From Streptococcus hyointestinalis (GTDB lineage: Bacteria; Bacillota; Bacilli; Lactobacillales; Streptococcaceae): 64,000 nt of DNA. A program made the translations under genes and the position numbers. Under the pieces are notes generated by a model. That model saw only the letters and a list, made by a program, of their open reading frames with translations, did not search any database and was not told the DNA's origin. The stretch's first letter is position 1. Each line of letters starts with the position of its first letter. Of the stretch, positions 28,601 to 35,351 are shown one piece after another. The stretch spans positions 744,001-808,000 of the forward strand of contig NZ_UHFN01000007.1 of assembly GCF_900459405.1 (NCBI RefSeq). Reading direction: 5' to 3'.

Positions 28601-28751
28601 TAAACCAGAAACACCAGCTAAACCAACTTATGTTGCAGAAACTCTTCCAAACACAGGTGAAGATAACTCAGCATCAGTTGCGGCTATGGGAGCAGGCATG
28701 ATCCTTGCATCACTTGGACTTGCTGCAAAACGTCGTCGTAAAGAAGACTAA
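19641..28751 (+). CDS. Giant LPXTG-anchored MucBP-repeat surface protein (predicted adhesin)
   Basis: This cell-wall-anchored surface protein of 3036 residues probably binds mucin or another host glycan. A YSIRK-type signal is at about residues 28-50 (FRYSIRKFNVG). Then come a Ser/Thr/Ala/Glu-rich stretch with 27-residue repeats (about 75-175), a helical segment (about 190-275), and a unique domain to about 810 that I do not recognise (GTQYAVFRGNWNEARLY). 19 MucBP-like repeats (VDTEGN...ITYVYE) follow; the last five are separated by proline-rich linkers (NWIPQIPGVPAGEEPKV). Then two KKVVTNHVDE repeats, a Pro-rich wall segment, LPNTG at 3002-3006, a membrane helix and KRRRKED. AGGAGGAG precedes the ATG. 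Confidence 0.93.
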   Translation: MLNKKKGKHRRQQEAAADKRFRYSIRKFNVGVASVAIAAFMFLGGGAVVSADDTAVSEPQTVASSTGDSSSAISEAQTATSTEATSTASEASTSTEATAATSESAAASTEATSTASEASTSTEATAATSELAAASTEATSTASEASTSTEATAATSESAATSTEATSTASSEATSTTASTPTTVEEAKTVLEQVISEAEVLAQEASRQAASSTEDASALQTAAQATKVVVTEATATFNDSLATLEEVNAQISAVRTNVEALVLELRKYYPDGEITAVLDTATGTPAATTIDVTNPASASYAQHGVWEIPDPVKAANSNLTSVEKEATITVAEKNYPAGYIGDQDANRDTFLLFNFDTVGGYGDGNNFNDWAGHNYYMTFSVSTDSAERAASDVVYAKLVEKTMNGDRVVKTVELQPNVKTVVDELNVLENYQAHRVKYDFTYIVSENNGATTRQLSITNTNGANWNTAVYNKLDQTRVNVNTNSFSTAVPGGTTQTTSYYVKENAATGRLRELLARYTQDRGLVGDVFHIAGAIDFDNYELIESELPKVESGTLANDYKVGTQYAVFRGNWNEARLYTITDTNGALQMQVYMLDPNNPDWANFYKAKMNSGTVSDLDDYFTLMFTTEEMQPGGTYNTKPGTFTSKFYDANKLVLEGKQVQVLDSNGDVLGTLNDAKTSYTTATGQIVNVKSVTDTMVTDEDGTVHTINTKKIYKTDAAGNYVDANGTVLTPIQWSVDAPFRNGKIADGYGTDRKFDTDSVTVSTGPLDATNSNALWYFGWNYHTPDIPDDDGIWDLGGLEMTLSNSNAKNEQHARYFYTEKGGVDVYYVDTEGNILKDMVTVVGHGDTGSEYNTAAVRDDSIVAADGTVYYYKEIDTTAANLHPVVDDKTDTDYRSNEKIDAEKGTIKSDTVKQLTYVYEKAGNVNINYVDTEGTPLQASVADVTDGKPGSDYNTAQEGEKPEIIKTKDGKTYKLAPANTYNVGTVSDDSNLTAVGNGKAKGIDDVTGTVESGVTKEITYVYKEVKGDVIVHYVDQDGNPISGTTDDGKQTASTVTDTPESSTGTPYDTTDLRPNTITTADGKIYKRVPAATIGKETGDVVEGTTEVTYVYELLQGDVIVHYVDTEGNTIADDVTDQVITDTGTDYDTRDNKPEKITNDQTGEVYYILPKDEVKAGDKETGKVVEGTTEVTYIYEKAGSVNVNYVDTEGNVLKAPVADVTDGKPGSAYDTVLDNKLASISVDGKLYRLVPAGTYNVGTVSNDNNLTAVGNGKATGIDATTGTVEAGKTKEITYVYEEVKGDVVVEYYDTEGNTIAKTEVDTPTTSVDTPYETYDHKPATITVVEKDGSETLYYYKEVKDTSAPEKGDVVEGTTTVQYVYEKAGNVNVNYVDTEGNVIQAPVADVTDGKPDSAYATTDHKPEEITTADGKTYRLVAKEKAGDYPVGTVSDEGNLTAVGNGTAIGVDSETGTVEAGKTKEITYVYEEVKGDVIVHYVDTEGNPISGTTDEGKKTASTVTDTPESSTGTPYNTTDLRPNTITTADGKIYKRVPAATIGKETGDVVEGTTEVTYVYELLQGDVIVHYVDTEGNTIADDVTDQVITNTGTDYDTKDNKPEKIVNDETGDVYYILPKDEVKAGDKETGKVVEGTTEVTYIYEKAGDVVIKYVDVNGVELQSPVADTTDGKPGSDYNTAEGTEKPTTITTADGKVYALVPAGDYPVGTVAADSNLASGATPTGTVEAGVTKEVTYVYQEVKSDVVVEYYNTDGEVIAATVVDEDDKSVGTVYNTDEDNRPETITAADGTVYYYKEVKDTSAPTTGKVAETTTTVQYVYEKAGSVNVNYVDTEGNPIQAPVADKTNEKAGTEYATADNKPATITTADGKTYRLVEAGTYNVGTVSDDNNLTAVGNGKATGIDATTGTVEAGTTKEITYVYEEVKGNVVVNYITTDGTVIKQPVEDTPSTSTGTPYDTTDNKPTTITTEDGKTYRIVPVLTKGSETGKVVEGTTSITYVYEEVKGDVVVEYYDTEGNLISGLSDSGEAVDTKEVDTPSTSTGTAYNTDEDHKPNTITTADGTVYYYKEVKDTSASTTGKVVEGTTTVQYVYEKAGNVIVHYITEDGTVIKATVTDEENAEPGKSYDTTDNKPTEIVTEDGSRYVLIPSKTIGTENGTVEGGKTIEITYVYKKVANWIPQIPGVPAGEEPKVPYPFDPTNPDVPVTPTPDTVIPNVPGYTPVDPKTNEPLKPVDPTDPGKGYVPPTPEDSGVDTPIPYVQNGNVVVNYVTEDGTVIKTPVKDETDAPAGKSYDTTDNKPTEIVTEDGSRYVLIPSKTIGTENGTVEGGKTIEITYVYKKVANWIPQIPGVPAGEEPKVPYPFDPTNPDVPVTPTPDTVIPNVPGYTPVDPKTNEPLKPVDPTDPGKGYVPPTPDDSGVDTPIPYVQNGNVVVNYVTEDGTVIKTPVKDETDAPAGKSYDTTDNKPTEIVTEDGSRYVLIPSKTIGTENGTVEGGKTIEITYVYKKVANWIPQIPGVPAGEEPKVPYPFDPTNPDVPVTPTPDTVIPNVPGYTPVDPKTNEPLKPVDPTDPGKGYVPPTPDDSGVDTPIPYVQNGNVVVNYVTEDGTVIKTPVKDETDAPAGKSYDTTDNKPTEIVTEDGSRYVLIPSKTIGTENGTVEGGKTIEITYVYKKVANWIPQIPGVPAGEEPKVPYPFDPANPDVPVTPTPDTVIPNVPGFTPVDPKTNEPLKPVDPTDPGKGYVPPTPEDSGVDTPIPYVQNGNVVVNYVTEDGTVIKNPVKDETDAPAGKSYDTTDNKPNTITTEDGTTYELVRVDGSETGTVVGGKTTEVTYVYRKVTPAKKVVTNHVDENGNPIAPQEEGTTPNKSIPGYEFTGKTVTDPDGNTTHIYRKVKKVVTNHVDEDGNPIAPQEEGTTPNKSIPGYEFTGKTITDENGNTTHIYRKVVTPVDPTDPVTPEDPTDPVTPVDPKAPVQPGVPVKPETPAKPTYVAETLPNTGEDNSASVAAMGAGMILASLGLAAKRRRKED
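19885..20150 (+). repeat. 81-bp tandem repeats coding for Ser/Thr/Ala-rich region
   Basis: About three units of a 27-codon repeat (EATSTASEASTSTEATAATS, then about seven more residues) with very few base changes. This is a likely extended, glycosylatable stalk near the N-terminus. Confidence 0.8.
25951..27945 (+). repeat. Four 498-bp near-identical repeats in the adhesin gene
   Basis: Each unit of 166 codons is one MucBP-like domain (NVVVNYVTEDG...ITYVYKK) plus one proline-rich linker (NWIPQ...IPYVQNG). Units start near 25951, 26449, 26947 and 27445. The first unit diverges over its first 90 bp; units 2 and 3 are almost identical. A partial fifth unit without linker follows. Confidence 0.92.
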
Positions 28752-28763
28752 TTGTAACAATAA

Positions 28764-28823
28764 AAAGAGGCATATTGCCTCTTCAGAATGAAGACAAACA
28801 TCTCGATTGATGTTTGTCTTTTT
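28764..28823 (+). terminator. Terminator(s) of the adhesin gene
   Basis: AAGAGGCA/TGCCTCTT hairpin, then a stronger AAGACAAACATC (28791-28802) / GATGTTTGTCTT (28809-28820) stem followed by TTT. Confidence 0.88.
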
Positions 28824-28994
28824 CTGTGGCTCTTTGTCAACTGTAGTGGGTTGATGAAAAGCTAATATCTAGAGAGGACGAACTTCGTTCTCTCTTTCTT
28901 TATGTTCAAGGGTAACCGCCCCATAACAAGGTATCTATCTAATCACTCCCTCCTCCTGTATACTGTTAGAAAAACATAACTGGAGGATTTTATT

Positions 28995-29180
28995 ATGTCA
29001 CAGCCCATCGTCCCATTGACTATTCCCCAATCTCGCCGTGTTGAGAAGAAAGGTAGAAACGATATTCTGATGAAAATTCGTCTCAGAAAAGTAGAAGTCA
29101 CTTTCTTCCAATCTATCAACTATGAAGTAATGGAAACGATTTTGGATAAGGTACTGCACTATGACCATACGACTCAGTGA
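28995..29180 (+). CDS. tnpA: IS66 accessory protein TnpA
   Basis: This small ORF of 61 residues (MSQPIVPLTIPQSRRV start) sits at the canonical first position of an IS66 element, with GGAGG upstream. It overlaps tnpB by 20 bp. It is shorter than many IS66 TnpA proteins. Assignment rests on position; the protein itself is weakly distinctive. Confidence 0.65.
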   Translation: MSQPIVPLTIPQSRRVEKKGRNDILMKIRLRKVEVTFFQSINYEVMETILDKVLHYDHTTQ

Positions 29181-29499
29181 TTTAGGTCAAGTCTACTTGG
29201 TTTGTGGGAAAACGGACATGCGTCAAGGGATTGATTCTCTCGCCTACCTTGTCAAAAGTCAATTCAATCTGGATCCCTTTTCAGGTCAGGTCTATCTCTT
29301 CTGCGGAGGTCGAAAAGACCGATTCAAAGCTCTTTACTGGAACGGACAAGGATTTTGGTTACTTTACAAACGTTTTGAAAATGGAAAATTGACCTGGCCA
29401 AACAATGAAGAAGAGGTCAAGGCTCTAACTTCCGAACAGGTAGACTGGCTCATGAAAGGATTTTCGATCAATCCAAAAATAAATATTCCCGTGTTGTAA
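29161..29499 (+). pseudogene. tnpB: IS66 accessory protein TnpB, 3' end interrupted by IS30
   Basis: This is the TnpB (Orf2) protein of IS66, with the hallmark VYLVCGKTDMRQGIDSLAYL and GQVYLFCGGRKDRFKALYW segments. The native C-terminus KINISKSRDFY is split: codons to KINI remain here and the rest resumes after the IS30 at 30665. The present ORF ends with IS30-derived codons (PVL). The core is intact, so the protein might still fold. Confidence 0.85.
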
Positions 29500-30651
29500 A
29501 ATGAAGTGCAACAAAAAAGACATGCTCGTCTGATATACTAGAATTCCCCAACTCAGTATAGAAAGCAGATGAACATGTCCACTAATCATTCTACCAAAAA
29601 ATCGTTATACTCACACCTTTCAGCCTCTGAACGCGGAGAAATCAGCGCCTATCTCAAGATGGGTAAGAACCCCTCTGAGATTGCTCGTCTGCTTGGGCGT
29701 CATCGCTCAACCATCAGTCGTGAAATCAAACGAGGAAGTGTTTCTCAGGTTCAAGATAAGAACGGGAAACGAATCTACTCAACGGTTTACTTTCCAGATA
29801 GTGGTCAACGTGTTTATGAAACCAATCGTCGAAAAAGTGCTTATCATAAACTATCGTACTGCTCCCAGACCTTCTTCAAGGAACTTGAGAAAGCCCTGAA
29901 AACGAAACCTCGCTGTCACAGTGTCGATAGCTTTGTTCAAACTTACCGAGAAAAACATCCACTGGAAGTTATCCCTTCCACCAAGACAGTGTATCGTTAC
30001 ATCAAAGACGGACTGTTGAGGGTTAAACCGATTGATTTACCTAAGATGGTGTGCATCCGAAAACGGTCTAAAGTAAGGCCTAAGGCCACGAAGAAAATCT
30101 TAGGAAAATCCATTGAAGAACGTCCAGAAACTATTACTAATCGCTCTGAATTTGGACATTGGGAGATTGATTTGGTTCTTGGCAAGAAGACCAAAGGGGA
30201 AGCTGTTGTCATGACTCTAGTAGAGCGTCAAACACGATTTGCCATCGCTGTAAAACTGGCTAATAAACAAGCAGAAACTATCAATAGGGCTGTTAAGAGC
30301 CTACTATCACAGTACCCTATTCGCTCTATCACATCGGACAATGGCTCAGAGTTCAGTAGCTTGTCAGACTTAAAAGGTGTGGAAGTCTATTTTGCCCATC
30401 CTTATGCTTCTCATGAAAGAGGAACAAATGAAAATTTCAATGGTCTCTTGAGAGAGTTTCTCCCAAAAGGTGTCTCTCTTAACTCACTAACGACAGAAGA
30501 ACTCAATCACTACGTCTCTGCTATCAATGACAGACCTAGACGACTTCACAAGTATAAAACCGCAAATATTTTGTTTGGGCTAGCCCAAACAGCTTAACCT
30601 CTGGAACTCTAGTTATCAATGAACTTGTTGCACTTGACTTGACAAGTGGGG
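29488..30651 (+). mobile_element. IS30-family element type A (copy 1), 13-bp target duplication
   Basis: The element is 1164 bp, left end CCCGTGTTGTAAAATGAAG, right end (inverted) CCCCACTTGTCAAGTCAAG; both continue into TGCAAC. AAAAATAAATATT flanks both sides (29475-29487 and 30652-30664). Two more copies are at 45726-46889 and 51372-52536. Confidence 0.92.
29569..30597 (+). CDS. IS30-family transposase, type A (copy 1)
   Basis: The transposase has 342 residues: IS30 N-terminal HTH (LSASERGEISAYLKMGKNPS, RHRSTISREIKRGS) and DDE core with D in GHWEIDLVLGKKT, D in ITSDNGSEF and E in RGTNENFNGLLREFLPKG. The start could be ATG 29569 or the ATG two codons later. It is intact and nearly identical to the other two copies, which implies recent spread. 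Confidence 0.93.
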   Translation: MNMSTNHSTKKSLYSHLSASERGEISAYLKMGKNPSEIARLLGRHRSTISREIKRGSVSQVQDKNGKRIYSTVYFPDSGQRVYETNRRKSAYHKLSYCSQTFFKELEKALKTKPRCHSVDSFVQTYREKHPLEVIPSTKTVYRYIKDGLLRVKPIDLPKMVCIRKRSKVRPKATKKILGKSIEERPETITNRSEFGHWEIDLVLGKKTKGEAVVMTLVERQTRFAIAVKLANKQAETINRAVKSLLSQYPIRSITSDNGSEFSSLSDLKGVEVYFAHPYASHERGTNENFNGLLREFLPKGVSLNSLTTEELNHYVSAINDRPRRLHKYKTANILFGLAQTA

Positions 30652-30741
30652 AAAAATAAATATTTCAAAAAGTCGTGATTTCTATTGAAATCATGGCCTT
30701 TCTTTGTGTATAATGAGATAAAAAGAAGGAGGTTCGAGCGT

Positions 30742-32356
30742 ATGGATGAGTTATTGGCAATTATTAAACAACAGACCTCAACGATTGAACAACTTACCAA
30801 CGAGTTGAGCCTCCTTCGTGAACAGGTTGAGTATCTGAGACAGAAACTCTACGGAAAATCATCAGAGAAGGTTGTGTATCAACCAGGTCAGCTGAGCTTG
30901 TTTGGGGATGAAATTCTCCCTGAAGAAGAAGCTGACTTACCCAGTTGAAACAGAAACGATTACCTATAAACGCAAGAAAGCTAAGGGAGTTCGTCAGGCT
31001 ATTTTCAGCCAATTCACTCCAGAGATTGTTCATCACGAATTGCAGGGCGAAGATTGTACCTGTCCAGACTGTCATGGTCAGTTGAAGGAGATTGGCTCAG
31101 CTGTTCAACGACAAGAATTGGTCTTTATTCCTGCACAATTAAAGCGGATTGACCATGTTCAACACGCATACAAGTGTCAGGCATGTAGTCAGAAGAATCT
31201 GAGCGATAAGATTATCAAGGCTCCTGTTCCTAAGGCACCTTTGGTACACAGCTTGGGCTCAGCCTCTATCATCGCCCACACCATTCACCAGAAGTTCAAT
31301 CTGAAGGTGCCCAATTACCGTCAGGAAGAGGATTGGAACAAGCTTGGTCTGCCCATCAGTCGCAAGGAAATGGCCAACTGGCACATCAAGTCTAGTCAGT
31401 ATTATTTCGAGCCGATTTATAATCTGTTACACGAGAAATTGTTGGAGCAGCCTATTCTCCATGCGGATGAAACTTCCTACAAGGTCTTAGAAAATGATAG
31501 CCAGTTGACCTTCTACTGGACTTTCTTGTCTGGGAAGCATGAGAAAAAGGGAATTACCCTCTATCATCATGACAAACGACGGAGTGGATTGGTTGTGGAG
31601 GAATTTCTTGGAGATTATGCGGGTTATGTACACTGTGATATGTTACGGCAGTAACTTAGGACTTTAGTCCTTTAGCTCTGCCTATGCGATAGCAGTCCAA
31701 GGTTTAGGAGCGAAGCGACGCTAAGCTTGGTTAACTGCGAACCGCTGTCAGCCTATCGGCAGTTAGACAAGGCTCAGTTGGTTGGCTGTTGGGCTCATGT
31801 CAGAAGAAAATTCTTTGAGGCGACTCCTAAGAAGACAGACAAGACTTCTTTAGGAGCTAAGGGATTAGCTTATTGCGACCGCCTGTTTTCCTTGGAGAAT
31901 GACTGGGCTGACTTGTCTACTGAGGAACGGCTACATAAACGCCAGACAGAGTTGGCACCCTTGATGGACGAGTTCTTTAATTGGTGTCGCAATCAGGCCG
32001 TTTTGCCAGGTTCCAAATTGGGTACTGCAATGGAGTATAGCCTCAAATACGAAACCACCTTCCGAACCGTTCTCTCGGATGGCGATTTAGTCCTGTCCAA
32101 CAATATGGCTGAGAGGGCTATGAAGACCTTGGTGATGGGACGTAAAAATTGGCTGTTCTCTCAAAGCTTTGAGGGGGCCAAGTCGACAGCTATCATTTTG
32201 AGTCTTTTGGAAACTGCTAAACGACACGGTCTTGATGCAGAGAAATATATGACCTATCTTCTAGAACACTTACCTAACGAAGAGACGCTCGCAAAAAAAG
32301 AAGTTCTGGAGGCTTATTTACCATGGGCTGAAAATATTCAAGAAAAGTGCAAATAG
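30742..32356 (+). pseudogene. tnpC: IS66 transposase TnpC, frameshifted and split by a ~102-bp insert
   Basis: Three parts are recognisable. Part 1 (30742-30948) is the N-terminal coiled coil (LLAIIKQQTSTIEQL) and LSLFGDE. After a frameshift near 30940, part 2 (to 31654) carries the CxxC zinc finger (CTCPDCHGQL, CQACSQKN) and the catalytic HADET region. An insert with a stop codon (about 31643-31747) comes next. Part 3 (31748-32356) resumes at SAYRQLDKAQLVGCWAHVRR and contains NNMAERAMK. Parts 2 and 3 are in the same frame. The element is not autonomous. Confidence 0.88.
31643..31747. other. ~100-bp structured insert inside tnpC
   Basis: It replaces one codon between DM and SAYRQ of TnpC, a net gain of 102 bp. 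It holds AGGACTTTAGTCCT inside a GGCAG/CTGCC stem (31647-31692) and a CCAAG/CTTGG stem with TTAG/CTAA pairing (31699-31732). Origin unknown; no match to a named element recognised. Confidence 0.55.
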
Positions 32357-32432
32357 AAAAAGGTTCCAGAGTCGACAGGACTTTGGAGCCTTTTCAACAT
32401 ACCTTGTTATTGGGCGGTTACGTTCAAGGCAA

Positions 32433-33593
32433 TCAAAATCCGTTTTTTAAAGTTTTCATCTTCCTGAAACCAAAGGCATTTCTCTTAATGACTTTGATGA
32501 GATTATTGGTAGCTTCCAGTTTTGCGTTGGAATAAGGCAATTCCATGGCGTTTAAAACCTTGTCTTTATCCTTTAGAAATGTCTTAAATACTGTCTGGAA
32601 AATAGGATTAACAGTGGCTATTTCCTGCTCGATGAGGTCAAAGAAATGGTCTGAGTTCTTCTCTTGGAAATGGAATAAGAGAAGTTGGTAGAGTTCATAG
32701 TGCTTTCGTAGTTCATCTGAGTAAGATAGGAGTTTTTCTAGAATTTCCTTGTTAGTCAAGTGCATGCGAAACATAGGGCGATAAAATCGTTTATCGCTGA
32801 GTTTACGACTATCTTGTTTTATCAATTTCCAGTAGCGTTTCAAGGCTCGGTATTCCTGCGATGTTCTGTCGAATTGATTCATAATTTGAATACGAAGGCG
32901 GTTCATAGCACGGCTGAGGTGTTGCACGATATGAAAGAGGTCAAGTACTATCTTGGCGTTTGGAAATAGCTGTCTAGCCAATTTGTAGTAGGAACTAAAC
33001 ATATCCATGGTAATAACTTTGACCTGATTTCTAACCTTTCTAGGATAGCGTAGAAAGTGGTTTCGGATGGTTGCTTGTGTTCTTCCGTCCAGAATGGTAA
33101 TGACCTTTAGGGAGTTGAAATCTTGTGCGATAAAGCTCATCTTCCCCTTCTTGAAGGCATACTCGTCCCAGCTCATCACCTCAGGTAAGGTATTCCAATC
33201 CGTTTCAAACTTGAACTCATTGAGTTTTCGAATAACTGATGATGTTGAGATGGATAGCCTGTGTGCGATATGTGTCATTGCTTGATTTTCGATGAGCAAT
33301 TGGGCGATCTTCTGGTTAACAGCGACAGCCATTTTCCCACATTCTTTGCACTTGAAACGACGTTTTCTGAGGCGGATAAGTAAGGGATAGCCAGCTGTTT
33401 CTAAGTAGGGGATTTTAGAGGCTTTCTGGAAATCGTATTTTGCCATTTGTCCCTTGCAAGAAGGACATTTAGGGGCTGTGTAATCCAAGTGACCGTGGAG
33501 TTCTAAGTGAGTTCCCCTATCAAATTCATCAGTGATAAGGATATTTTGGTCTTTAATTCTGAGAAAATTTGTGATAAGATTTAGTTGTTCCAT
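32433..33593 (-). pseudogene. ISL3-family transposase (copy 2), C-terminus shifted
   Basis: The 386-residue product from MEQLNLITNF is virtually identical to copy 1, including the missing block after CKECGKMAVA. Its C-terminus reads out of frame after RNAFGFRKM, ending near the IS66 duplication. Zinc-finger and DDE motifs are as in copy 1. AGAAAGG precedes the ATG. It is probably inactive. Confidence 0.8.
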
Positions 33594-33828
33594 ATGAGCC
33601 TTTCTAATGAGTTGCTTTAGCGCTTTTCATTATAGGTCATATGGGACTTTTTCTACCATTTGTCAAGCCTTTCAAGGCATTTGATGAACAATATTTTGAG
33701 TTCAGTAATCCAAATAAAGAAATTATTTTATTTTGGACTAAAGTTTAGTGTAAAAAAGTGTATACAAAAGCAACACCTTATGTTGAAATTTTTTGATAAG
33801 GTGTTACAATGATAGTGCATAAACAATT

Positions 33829-35031
33829 TTACTGATTTTGGGTTAAAGTGTAATCATAAAGTTTGTTATGCGTAATGAGGTAATACATTGTCCGAATGAG
33901 ACGATGTATGGAGGCAATCGTGTGTGACTTGGTTGAAGTCATTTGCGATTGTCTTTTTCGTTTCTCATAAAAGTCGGCTATATGGCAAGGATTGGTGTGA
34001 CTGGCTGAAGCGATATTGTGAATACATTTGAACAGAATCTTTCTAGCGTAGGGATTGCCACGCTTGGTAATGTATTTCTTAGCGAGGAAGTTACCAGATT
34101 CATAGTGTCTCAGGTCAATACCGATAAAGGCATTGATTTGATTGGCAGACTGAAAACGGCGAATATCTCCCAGTTCACCAATAATACTTGTTGCAGTAGT
34201 CTCAGCTATTCCAGGAATAGAGAGCAGAATGTCATATTCAGGTAATGGCTGAGCTAGTTCCACCATTTCGTCTAAGACTGCTTGTCTCTGTTCAGAAAGT
34301 CTAAGCAATTCTTTTGCATAGTAACGAACCTCTTCCATGATTGGAGAGTTTTTCTTAACAGCACAATAAGATTGATTAGCTAGTGCTGTCAGCTTCTCTG
34401 CTAAGGAAGCCACACGCTTGTCAGAAATCCGTTTTGAAGTGGACAGACGGATGCTCTTTGAGAGTTCATCTTTGCTTAACTCAAGCACCAAGTCCTTGCA
34501 AGGAAACGCAGTAACTAAGTTCCAGTATTGTTCCCCGGTTGGTGTAGATAAGATAGTTTCCAACTCTGGAAAAGTGACTTGTAAGACCTTGTGTAGGCGA
34601 TTTTTAGCCCGAACGATGTCCTCGGTTAAGTTCTGATAGAAACGGCTGAGATCCCGCAAGTTTTGGTAGACTTCTTCTTGGACATATGTCGGTTTACGAT
34701 TCAGTACAAACTGAGACTGAGCCAGTTTTTCAGCGTCAATTTGATCTGTTTTTCGCACACGCAAGCTATCCAGTTGCTTCTTGGCTTCTAAGGGATTGAG
34801 TCGTATATAAGCGTAGCCATGTTCATCCAGAAAAGCTTGAAGACGACGAGAATAGACACCTGTTGCTTCAAAGATGATTTCTGGCTTATGGACGGTTCTC
34901 AAATCGCCAAGTAGCCGAGCAAAGCCTAAGGCGTCATTGGACATGGTATAGCCATGAACTTTCTCACCATTGACTAGAATGGCCACTTCTGAACTTGCCT
35001 TACTCACATCAATCCCAAAAACTGCACGCAT
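33829..35031 (-). CDS. IS110-family DEDD transposase (copy 2)
   Basis: The product has 400 residues from ATG 35031 (MRAVFGIDVSK). It has the same motifs as copy 1 (FGIDVSK, EATGVYSR, KTDQIDAEKLA, LSIPGIAETTATSIIGELGD). Differences include VSKVSS to VSKASS and FIAKEH to FLAKKY. There are no interruptions; both copies appear capable of making protein. Confidence 0.88.
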   Translation of the reverse strand: MRAVFGIDVSKASSEVAILVNGEKVHGYTMSNDALGFARLLGDLRTVHKPEIIFEATGVYSRRLQAFLDEHGYAYIRLNPLEAKKQLDSLRVRKTDQIDAEKLAQSQFVLNRKPTYVQEEVYQNLRDLSRFYQNLTEDIVRAKNRLHKVLQVTFPELETILSTPTGEQYWNLVTAFPCKDLVLELSKDELSKSIRLSTSKRISDKRVASLAEKLTALANQSYCAVKKNSPIMEEVRYYAKELLRLSEQRQAVLDEMVELAQPLPEYDILLSIPGIAETTATSIIGELGDIRRFQSANQINAFIGIDLRHYESGNFLAKKYITKRGNPYARKILFKCIHNIASASHTNPCHIADFYEKRKRQSQMTSTKSHTIASIHRLIRTMYYLITHNKLYDYTLTQNQ

Positions 35032-35289
35032 GATATTACCTCTTTGTCTTGAATGATTCCTTGTTTTAGTGATGTCATTTTCAATACTCGACGTCAGGCG
35101 TCCCACATACTTTGATAACATTCTTTCTAAAACAGGTGTCTTGCCAGTTTTTGATGCGACGTCTAGCGTCAAAAGAGTTCTCGACTTAACAAGACACCTC
35201 TACTTTATCATCTTGAGAATGAAAAAAGTAGTGAGTACTATCTCCCGTCGGAGATTTCTTCACTACTAATCTTAGTATGTTTTTCTATA
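35032..35289 (-). ncRNA. Candidate IS110 bridge-RNA region (copy 2)
   Basis: Equivalent to 17600-17856: AGTAGTGAG / TTCACTACT stem (about 35227-35268, one arm base changed) and a GACGTCTAGCGTC inverted repeat (35158-35172). Assigned by position only. Confidence 0.4.
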
Positions 35290-35351
35290 CACGAAAAGGC
35301 TCCATAATTTCCAGATGGGTTTACCCACTACAGAAATTATAGAGCCTTTTG

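Larger units (their letters stand above)
28912..32421 (+). mobile_element. IS66-family element with exact 8-bp target duplication
   Basis: Terminal inverted repeats begin GTAACCGCCC at 28912 and end GGGCGGTTAC at 32421. GTTCAAGG is duplicated at 28904-28911 and 32422-32429, the 8 bp expected for IS66. It carries tnpA, tnpB and a broken tnpC; tnpB is interrupted near its end by an IS30. Confidence 0.93.
33657..35289 (-). mobile_element. IS110-family element (copy 2) inserted in ISL3
   Basis: It has the same position in ISL3 as copy 1: after GGGACTTTTTCTAC on the left and ending at TTTTTCTA on the right. It differs from copy 1 at many scattered bases, and the ISL3 sequence beyond its right end also differs from that of copy 1. 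Confidence 0.75.
28828..35346. mobile_element. ISL3-family element (copy 2) carrying nested IS66, IS30 and IS110
   Basis: Left end GGCTCTTTGTCAACTG starts at 28828, just after the adhesin terminator; right end AGAGCC is at 35341-35346. IS66 (28912-32421) split the ISL3 left end, IS30 (29488-30651) inserted into IS66, and IS110 (about 33657-35289) occupies the ISL3 right end. Removing the inserts leaves about 1.37 kb, close to the 1411 bp of the intact copy that begins 5 bp further on. The left flank (28820-28827) and right flank do not form a clear duplication. Confidence 0.85.
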
